Source: an uncultured Oscillospiraceae bacterium (GTDB lineage: Bacteria > Bacillota > Clostridia > Oscillospirales > Oscillospiraceae). Taken from it: a DNA stretch of 13,499 bases. The stretch covers positions 1-13,499 of the forward strand of contig CAUBIP010000049.1 in NCBI GenBank assembly GCA_958436045.1, read 5' to 3'. Shown here piece by piece: positions 5,605 to 10,401 of this stretch; within the stretch, counting starts at the first letter, position 1; each line of letters begins with the position of its first letter. The translations under genes and the position numbers were made by a program. The notes under the pieces are model-generated. The model had not been told where the DNA came from. It did no database searches and was given only the letters and a program-made list of their open reading frames with translations.

Positions 5605-5858
5605 CAACGGTACTGATATAGAACCATTTTCACAATCGATGATTTTAGAAATTGTCTTTTAATTTATCCATCATTACATTGAAAATGCAACAAATGAAGT
5701 TAGCTCCCCAAAAAGCAACCGCTCCTAGGCTAGTGCCAATGAAACATCATACAAAAATCTACTTTAATCTGTACTGTCAAGGCGATTATCAAGAACATCG
5801 TGATTTATCAATTGCTATTTCCGTTCTTGCCCGTATCTGAGGAAAAGGCGGTGACAGT
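5605..5858. other. AT-rich intergenic region with possible small ORF remnant
   Basis: This stretch is clearly more AT-rich than its neighbours. A weak promoter-like pair, TTGTCT-17-TACATT (5652-5680), points toward the XRE gene. One plus frame is open from ATG 5694 to a TGA at 5838-5840 and could encode about 48 residues, including KIYFNLYCQGDYQEHRDLSI. It has no good ribosome site and I recognise no family. It may be a fragment of a lost gene. Confidence 0.4.
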
Positions 5859-6164
5859 GTGAAATACGAGATCGGTAGTCGGATCCGAAACTACCGGGAA
5901 GAAATCCATTTGAGTCAAAAGCAGCTTGCAGCGCGGATTGGCGTTAACAACAGCCGTGTCTCCAATTGGGAGCAAGGCATCAATCGCCCGGACGCGGATA
6001 TCTTCGCCACCGTCTGCGTCGCGCCGGACGTCTCCCCCAGTCTCCTGCTGGGCATCCACGTGTCCGGAGACGAGCTGACCATTCAAGAATACCGCGTACT
6101 GCGCGCGTACCGGGAAAAGCGCGAGGTCCGCCAGGCCATTCATATCCTGCTGGGCATCCCATAG
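5859..6164 (+). CDS. XRE-family helix-turn-helix regulator
   Basis: A 101-residue DNA-binding protein. The Cro/CI-type helix-turn-helix covers residues ~5-62: IGSRIRNYREEIHLSQKQLA, ARIGVNNSRVSNWEQGINRP, then the fourth helix and SPSLLLG. The tail (VSGDELTIQEYRVLRAYREK) matches a common Oscillospiraceae single-domain regulator with a C-terminal Arg/Glu-rich helix. The start is GTG at 5859 with GGCGGTGA upstream. VCVAPDVSPS has a Pro where relatives usually have a small or hydrophobic residue in the helix, so activity may be altered. It lies alone beside the element junction, and its target is unknown. Confidence 0.85.
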   Translation: MKYEIGSRIRNYREEIHLSQKQLAARIGVNNSRVSNWEQGINRPDADIFATVCVAPDVSPSLLLGIHVSGDELTIQEYRVLRAYREKREVRQAIHILLGIP

Positions 6165-6400
6165 GACAACCAGTCCCCCGGCGAAGCCAAATAAGCGTAC
6201 CATGCTAAGTGCTCCATGTTAAGCGTACCGCCATAAGCGCCACATCCCGCCCCTGCCGCCTACTTCCCTGCCATCCCCATCATCGCAAGTGGCATGATAA
6301 ATACGAAATGCACCTTGAACTGAACCAGTAAAACTGGACAATAGACAATAAACATCCCCCCGGCCAACGGCGGTACAACTTAGGGATTTTGTAATTCCTG
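6165..6400. other. Gene-free junction region
   Basis: No convincing gene lies here on either strand. It contains a short direct repeat TAAGCGTACC (6192-6201 and 6220-6229), with related AAGCG copies between and after, and a possible IS end at 6316-6346. The boundary between chromosome and conjugative element probably lies in this stretch, but no duplicated core site is visible. Confidence 0.5.
6316..6346 (+). mobile_element. Possible solo IS3/IS150-group insertion sequence end
   Basis: TGAACTGAACC, an A-rich spacer, then CTGGACAATAGAC follows the layout of the IS150 terminal repeat (TG-ACTG-ACC ... TGGAC-AT). Embedded in it is the small palindrome CCAGT-AAA-ACTGG (6325-6337). No transposase or matching second end is present in the window, so this would be a solo end. 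The match is from memory and not verified. Confidence 0.3.
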
Positions 6401-6441
6401 AAAAATTCGGCATAGTCGTGTTATGCGGCTATGCCGTTTTT
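6401..6441. terminator. Bidirectional terminator behind the recombinase stub
   Basis: CGGCATAG (6408-6415) pairs with CTATGCCG (6429-6436). T5 follows on the plus side (6437-6441), and AATTTTT on the minus side. It begins just after the recombinase stop at 6450, so its natural role is probably to end the recombinase transcript. Confidence 0.8.
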
Positions 6442-6449
6442 CTGCCCAT

Positions 6450-6767
6450 TTAGGGCTGTGGCGGTGTGAATTCACCGATGCAATTCCAGACGATTCGCAG
6501 CCTCTGAACCTTTCTGTCGCCGACTCGCGCAGGCTGAAACACCTCAACACGTTCCACAAATTCTCGGATGGCTTCTGCATTCAACTCTTGTATGTCCGTG
6601 TGCTTGCGCACAAGAGCAACAAAGCTGTTTACATTTATGCAGTTCTCCTTTTGAGTTGCAATGCTGCTGCGAATTTCTATGATGCGTCTTTCCAGCGATT
6701 TCTGCTCCGACTCATAGTTTTCGGACATCTTGGCAAAACGCTCATCCGATATCTTACCCTCAACATT
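6450..6767 (-). pseudogene. C-terminal fragment of a large serine recombinase
   Basis: About 105 residues match the C-terminal end of TndX/TnpX-type large serine recombinases: VEGKISDERFAKMSENYESE, then a coiled-coil stretch, FVALVRKHTDIQELNAEAIR, EFVERVEVFQPARVGDRKVQ and the closing IRIVWNCIGEFTPP. The N-terminal catalytic domain (with the active serine), zinc domain and most of the coiled coil, several hundred residues, are absent. Homology stops near 6767. Upstream of that point the frame runs through an unrelated terminator hairpin (6801-6828), so any product would be chimeric. These enzymes integrate and excise conjugative and mobilizable elements, so this is the remains of the element's own or a nested recombinase. 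It is inactive as it stands. Confidence 0.85.
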
Positions 6768-6800
6768 AACCGAATACGACCGCAGACAACCACGACACCG

Positions 6801-6832
6801 ACCGGGCAGAGAGCTTTCTTTGCCCGGTTTTG
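6801..6832 (+). terminator. Terminator left from a deleted upstream gene
   Basis: ACCGGGCA (6801-6808) pairs with TGCCCGGT (6821-6828), followed by TTTTG. It lies 25 bases before the next start codon and has no gene before it in the plus direction, which suggests the upstream gene of the conjugative element was deleted. Confidence 0.75.
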
Positions 6833-6856
6833 TCATATCCAGAGAGGAGCAAAGCC

Positions 6857-7549
6857 ATGTATATCAACACGTTCAAGTATAAGCCGGAGGACGTTTCCTG
6901 CGTCCTCTGCACGGAATATGTCAAAAAGCTGGGCTGCACCGCCCTGTCCTGCCCCTGCCTTGCCGAGCGTATGGAAGCCGGTACGGTGGGCTATGCGGAG
7001 GCCGTCGCGGAGCTGTTTCCGTACCGTCCGCGCCTGACCGTAAGAATCATGCGGCTGGCAGAGAGCTTTCCCGGCACCATGTGGCAGGACAACGCCCACA
7101 GGAAGCGCATGGAGACCCTGCGGCTGCTGCTGGGCTGCCGCAAGGAGCGCGACACGCCGGAGTTCTTCGCCGCGCTGTATCTGCTGACCTCCAACAAGGA
7201 GCTTGCGGACAGGACCTTCAACTGCTTCTTCCGCGGCGGTATCGACTTCCGCTACGCCCGCAGGTGCGGCATTTCTCCCCACGACTACACGCTGCTTATG
7301 GCGGCAAAGAGCCTTTGCTGCCACACGGCGGAGGTCACGCAGGGCGACCTTGCGGAGCCGCAGATCATTCCAGATGAAGCGTTCCGGCTGCTCATCAACG
7401 CCCTGCTCATCGCCCGTTTCGGGCTGGACGCCCTGAAAATTACCGCAAGACGCGGACAGCGGGGATATACCCTCCGCCGCCTCATCCGCCGCGAAGCAGG
7501 GGCAAACGCTCCGTCTGCGGGGCTGCTTTTTCCCTCTGAGGGGAGGTGA
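6857..7549 (+). CDS. Conserved conjugative-element protein with Cys-rich N-terminus
   Basis: A 230-residue soluble, mainly helical protein that I know only as a recurrent neighbour of DUF6017 genes in Clostridia conjugative elements; its function is unknown. The N-terminus has C15-x2-C18, C27 and C32-x-C34, spaced like a metal-binding or Fe-S cluster site. Further Cys lie at 93 and in NCFFRGG and RRCGIS. The C-terminus is basic (KITARRGQRGYTLRRLIRRE), suggesting nucleic-acid contact. The ATG at 6857 has AGAGGAG eight bases upstream. Its stop at 7547-7549 overlaps the ribosome site of the DUF6017 gene, so the two are coupled and may work together in element replication or maintenance. Confidence 0.75.
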   Translation: MYINTFKYKPEDVSCVLCTEYVKKLGCTALSCPCLAERMEAGTVGYAEAVAELFPYRPRLTVRIMRLAESFPGTMWQDNAHRKRMETLRLLLGCRKERDTPEFFAALYLLTSNKELADRTFNCFFRGGIDFRYARRCGISPHDYTLLMAAKSLCCHTAEVTQGDLAEPQIIPDEAFRLLINALLIARFGLDALKITARRGQRGYTLRRLIRREAGANAPSAGLLFPSEGR

Positions 7550-7554
7550 ACACC

Positions 7555-8433
7555 GTGGCAGTATTTCGCGTGGAGAAGAACCACAATTACACGGTCATGT
7601 CCAATTACCACCTGCGGGACACCGGTCTGACGCTGAAAGCCATCGGTCTGCTGTCCAAAATGCTCTCTTTGACCGACGAGTGGGACTACACCACCCGCGG
7701 GCTTGCCGCCATCTGTAAGGAGGGCGTGGACGCCATCGGCGCGGCGCTGAAAGAGCTGGAGACCAGAGGCTACCTTGTCCGCCGCCAGATTCGTGACAGC
7801 AAAGGCAGAATCACCGACACCGAGTACACCATCTATGAATCCCCGCATCCGCCTCTGCCGGATACGGCTTCACCAGATACGGGAAACCCGTATCTGGATA
7901 CCCCGGATACGGACGAGCCAGATACGGAAAAGACCGCGCAATTAAATATAGATAGAAGAAATAAAGAAAAAGAAATTCCTGATGAATCTATTACGGACAT
8001 ATCAAATCCTGATCCAATCTATCCCCCAGCCCCCTTGCAGGGCGCAGGATATGACGGGATGGGATACGAGGAAGCGCGAGAGATCGTCAGAGAAAATATC
8101 GAGTACGACATTCTGGTGCAGGACCCGCGGCAGGACAGGGAGCAGCTTGACGAGGTGGTGGAGCTTATTTCGGAAACCCTCTGCTCCCGCAGACAGACCA
8201 TCGTTGTGGCAGGCGACGAATATCCGGCAGATATGGTGAAGGAGAAGCTGCTGCGCATCACGTCCTCCCACATCGAGTACGTCTTTGACTGCCTGAAGCA
8301 GAATACCACCTACGTCCGCAATATCAAGAAATACCTGCTGGCGTCGCTGTTCAACGCGCCCAGCACCATCGGAAGCTACTATTCCGCCCTCGTCAACCAC
8401 GATATGTACGGCGACGGGCTGCGCGGCCGGTAG
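7555..8433 (+). CDS. DUF6017 replication-initiator-like protein
   Basis: A 292-residue protein. The N-terminal ~95 residues (MAVFRVEKNHNYTVMSNYHL, LTLKAIGLLSKMLSLTDEWD, ...LKELETRGYLVRRQIRD) form a winged-helix domain of the type seen in RepA_N/DnaD-like plasmid initiators. Residues ~97-165 are a disordered linker with repeated P-D-T units. The C-terminal domain (YEEAREIVRENIEYDILVQD to FNAPSTIGSYYSALVNHDM) is DUF6017. It is common in Tn1549-like elements and probably starts autonomous copying of the excised element; this is inference from the domain class. The start is GTG 7555, set by GAGGGGAGGTG eight bases upstream and by family N-termini; a GTG at 7546 lies inside the ribosome site. Confidence 0.82.
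   Translation: MAVFRVEKNHNYTVMSNYHLRDTGLTLKAIGLLSKMLSLTDEWDYTTRGLAAICKEGVDAIGAALKELETRGYLVRRQIRDSKGRITDTEYTIYESPHPPLPDTASPDTGNPYLDTPDTDEPDTEKTAQLNIDRRNKEKEIPDESITDISNPDPIYPPAPLQGAGYDGMGYEEAREIVRENIEYDILVQDPRQDREQLDEVVELISETLCSRRQTIVVAGDEYPADMVKEKLLRITSSHIEYVFDCLKQNTTYVRNIKKYLLASLFNAPSTIGSYYSALVNHDMYGDGLRGR
7858..7976 (+). repeat. Iteron-like GATACGG repeats and adjacent AT-rich tract inside the DUF6017 gene
   Basis: GATACGG occurs at 7861, 7876, 7906 and 7921, each preceded by CCG or CCA, with 15- or 30-base spacing. Between copies two and three lies an inverted copy: CCAGATACGGG (7873-7883) and CCCGTATCTGG (7887-7897) form a perfect 11-bp inverted repeat around AAA. Immediately after the last copy comes a stretch of almost pure A/T and A/G (about 7938-7976). 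In protein the repeats read P-D-T-x-x. Repeats beside an AT-rich tract within an initiator gene resemble RepA_N plasmid origins. Confidence 0.6.
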
Positions 8434-8467
8434 CCGCCGCGTCCCATGGAGGACGGCGTTCCCCATA

Positions 8468-8493
8468 TCCGCGCGCCCCCTGCGGGGCGCGGA
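8468..8493 (+). repeat. GC-rich hairpin between DUF6017 and surface-protein genes
   Basis: TCCGCG-GCCCC and GGGGC-GCGGA pair around CTGC with one bulged base. No T run follows, so it is not a standard terminator. It may be an mRNA processing or stability element. A second small hairpin (CCGC/GCGG) lies just before the next ribosome site. Confidence 0.5.
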
Positions 8494-8538
8494 ACCATTC
8501 TATCCGCTCATGCGGTAAAAAACAGGAGGACAAGGCAC

Positions 8539-9093
8539 ATGGCAAAATCCAATTATCCCCATAAGCAGAGAAGCGGCGGCAGCAACCGGGGCGCGCTCAT
8601 TGCGCTGCTGGTGCTGCTCATCATCGCGGCGGCAGTGTTCCTGCTGCGAAGCTGCACAGACGGCAAGACGCCCGATCCCGCCCCCGGCGGCATCGTCTAC
8701 GACCCCGGCGCGGTGGAGGGCGGCTGGAATGAGGCGGACACGGACAAGATCGTGGACGCGCTCAACGAAAAGGTGGAGCAGGGCATGATCAACATCTCCA
8801 TGAACACCACGCCCATTTTCCAAAACGGCAGCTCTGCCGGAAACCTGATGATCGTCAACGAGAGCGTCAACAACTACCCGCAGGTGGTGGAGATCCACCG
8901 CAACGACACCGGCGAGGTGATCTACAAGTCCGGCGCGATCCCCGTAGGCAGCAAGCTGGAAACGGCGAAGCTGTCCGCCGACCTTGACGCCGGAACATAC
9001 GAATGCACCGCCCTTTTCTACAACGTAGACCCCGACAGCGGCGAATACCTCGGCTGCGCGGGCGCTGTCATCACCGTCACCGTTCTGGAGTGA
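8539..9093 (+). CDS. Membrane-anchored extracellular protein of unknown function
   Basis: A 184-residue protein with a basic cytoplasmic tail (1-17), one transmembrane helix (about 18-37, ALIALLVLLIIAAAVFLL) directly followed by Cys39, a Pro/Gly linker, and an extracellular beta-rich domain. The latter includes INISMNTTPIFQNGSSAGNL, VVEIHRNDTGEVIYKSGAIP and CTALFYNVDPDSGEYLGCAG; Cys156 and Cys173 could form a disulfide. The RSC after the helix is not a good lipobox. ATG 8539 has AGGAGG at a suitable distance; a longer frame from 8446 lacks a ribosome site. It precedes three secreted proteins and ends in its own terminator. Surface display in the donor-cell envelope, perhaps for mating contact, is likely but unproven. 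Confidence 0.8.
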   Translation: MAKSNYPHKQRSGGSNRGALIALLVLLIIAAAVFLLRSCTDGKTPDPAPGGIVYDPGAVEGGWNEADTDKIVDALNEKVEQGMINISMNTTPIFQNGSSAGNLMIVNESVNNYPQVVEIHRNDTGEVIYKSGAIPVGSKLETAKLSADLDAGTYECTALFYNVDPDSGEYLGCAGAVITVTVLE

Positions 9094-9101
9094 CGGTTTT
9101 T
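9074..9101 (+). terminator. Terminator overlapping the stop of the membrane-anchored protein gene
   Basis: CCGTCAC (9074-9080) pairs perfectly with GTGACGG (9090-9096) around a nine-base loop, followed by TTTTT (9097-9101). The stop codon lies in the 3' arm. Translation through the gene would disrupt the hairpin, so termination could depend on translation. Confidence 0.75.
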
Positions 9102-9108
9102 CATTTCG

Positions 9109-9137
9109 TGACCATGCCGCAAGGCGGTCAATATATT
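9109..9137 (+). promoter_or_regulatory. Possible promoter for the secreted-protein genes
   Basis: TGACCA (9109-9114), a 17-base spacer and TATATT (9132-9137) lie just after the terminator and 33 bases before the next start codon. The -35 match is poor, but a promoter is expected here because the upstream unit terminates. A small hairpin, GCC-GCAA-GGC, lies in the spacer. Confidence 0.35.
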
Positions 9138-9169
9138 TTACAAGCCGAAAGGCGAAAGGAGAAAAACCT

Positions 9170-9790
9170 ATGAAAAAGCATACCTCCAAGCTCATCGCAC
9201 TCGTCCTGGCGCTCTGCCTCTGCCTCAGCCTGTCCGTTTCCGCGTTCGCGGCGGAGATCGACAGTTCCGGCGGCTCCGGCTCCACCCCCGTCAACCTCAG
9301 CTCCACCTCAGACGGCACCGAGGGCGGCGACCCCTCTGCCACCGCCATGCGCGTTACCGTTCCCACCGCGCTTCCGATGGCCATGTCGCAGGACGGCGAC
9401 GTGACCACTGCCAACAACTGCCAGATCGTCAACCACTCCTACGGCGCAGTGCGCGTGAAGTCAGTTTCCATCACCGCAGCCTCCGGTTGGAAGCTCACGG
9501 CCTTCGGCAATAAGTCCATCCTCGCCGGAGAAAAGGTGGACAGCAACAAGCTGGGCTTTGCCATCTCCATCGGCGGCGGGCAGCAGAAGGCCACCGACGC
9601 CTCCAACGCCAACACCCAGACACTCATCGACGCGCCCATCGCAGGCTGCTACATGACCGGCGTGGGTGACAGCACCGGCAACACCGTGAAGATCGACTAC
9701 GCCGCCATCGTCACCCCGCTGTCCTCCGCCGTGACCGGTGCGACCGTGGCAAACGTGGTGTTCATCGTGGAGTGGGATACCGCGGCGTAA
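9170..9790 (+). CDS. Secreted surface protein 1 of a three-member family
   Basis: A 206-residue secreted protein. Residues 1-28 are a signal peptide (MKK..., hydrophobic core, cleavage at AFA-A). A Ser/Gly/Thr-rich stretch follows to about residue 60. The rest is a beta-type domain starting MRVTVPTALPMAMSQDGDVT with IVNHSYGAVRVKSVSITAAS, GWKL, EKVDSNKLGF and ending TVANVVFIVEWDTAA. The same landmarks appear at the C-terminus of the 745-residue protein downstream and, more weakly, in the 168-residue protein between them. There is no sortase motif or membrane anchor, so it is released or bound non-covalently. GAAAGGAG precedes the ATG. The role is probably surface-related during conjugation; I know no described function. 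Confidence 0.8.
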   Translation: MKKHTSKLIALVLALCLCLSLSVSAFAAEIDSSGGSGSTPVNLSSTSDGTEGGDPSATAMRVTVPTALPMAMSQDGDVTTANNCQIVNHSYGAVRVKSVSITAASGWKLTAFGNKSILAGEKVDSNKLGFAISIGGGQQKATDASNANTQTLIDAPIAGCYMTGVGDSTGNTVKIDYAAIVTPLSSAVTGATVANVVFIVEWDTAA

Positions 9791-9829
9791 GAGAAAAACC
9801 CAACAGCCAAGCGAATAAACCACAAAACA

Positions 9830-9868
9830 GCGGCGGGCGGCTCCCTTTGCGGGGGCTGCCCCTGCCGC
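9830..9868 (+). repeat. Long GC-rich intergenic hairpin
   Basis: GCGGC-GGGCGGCTCCC and GGGGGCTGCCCC-TGCCGC fold into a stem of about 16 pairs with a small bulge and a five-base loop. No T run follows. It lies 15 bases before the start of the next gene and could set relative expression or mRNA stability of the surface genes. Confidence 0.6.
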
Positions 9869-9883
9869 AGAAAGGCAGGCTTT

Positions 9884-10390
9884 ATGAAACGAAAAACCAT
9901 CCCGGCGTTTTTACTCGCCCTTGCGCTGGTGTTTTCCCTTTCCACCGGCGCGCTGGCGGCAGGCACGACCACCGCCACCGTACCGGTGACGCTGACCGTT
10001 TCCAACGAGTACCGGGCGGTCAACGTCACCGTCCCCGCCGCCCTGCCCGTGTACGTCATCAACGGCACGGTGGTCACGGCAGACAACGCGAGGATCACAA
10101 ACAACGCCAAAACCGGCTCCGTGCAGGTGACGGGTCTTTCCGTCACGGACGGAGCGTACAAGGTCGGGAGCTACGACAGCTTCTCCGGCAGCAAGACCAT
10201 CGCCCTGAAAATTAACGGCTGCGGCACAACCGGCACGGGCAGGGTGCAGCTCACGGCCTCCGCCTTTCCTGTGATCGCGGCAGGCGGAAGCCAGAAGCTC
10301 ACCTATTTCGCAAAGGTGTCCGGCGACGCGCCCAACAGCAAGGACGTACAGGCGGCGAACGTGGTATTCACCATCTCCATCGTGGATTAA
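9884..10390 (+). CDS. Secreted surface protein 2 of a three-member family
   Basis: A 168-residue secreted protein with a signal peptide at 1-26 (MKRKTIPAFLLALALVFSLS, cleavage ALA-A). The mature protein is almost one domain: VNVTVPAALPVYVINGTVVT, DNARITNNAKTGSVQVTGLS, GAYKVGSYD, then KLTYFAKVSGDAP and the end VQAANVVFTISIVD. It shares the order V-T-V-P-A-x-L-P, N-x-x-I-x-N, G-S/A-V-x-V-x-S/G and a final A-N-V-V-F strand with its neighbours but lacks their E-K-V-D-S and E-W motifs, so it is the shortest and most divergent copy. The ATG at 9884 has only a weak AAAGGCAGG site and sits after a strong hairpin, suggesting lower translation. Function unknown. Confidence 0.78.
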   Translation: MKRKTIPAFLLALALVFSLSTGALAAGTTTATVPVTLTVSNEYRAVNVTVPAALPVYVINGTVVTADNARITNNAKTGSVQVTGLSVTDGAYKVGSYDSFSGSKTIALKINGCGTTGTGRVQLTASAFPVIAAGGSQKLTYFAKVSGDAPNSKDVQAANVVFTISIVD

Positions 10391-10401
10391 GGAGGGGCAG
10401 C

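Noticed and set aside
6192..6240. TAAGCGTACC/AAGCG short direct repeats as a CRISPR or att site
   Set aside because: Two exact copies only, irregular spacing, no matching copy at another element edge.
6423..7037. Plus-strand 204-codon frame across the recombinase stub and into the next gene
   Set aside because: It runs antisense to a recognisable recombinase C-terminus and out of frame through the real gene at 6857.
7861..7927. GATACGG repeats as a CRISPR array
   Set aside because: Units are only 7-10 bases, lie within a coding frame and no cas genes are present.
9772..10215. Alternative frame overlapping secreted protein 2
   Set aside because: No signal peptide or ribosome site, Arg/His-rich shadow composition.
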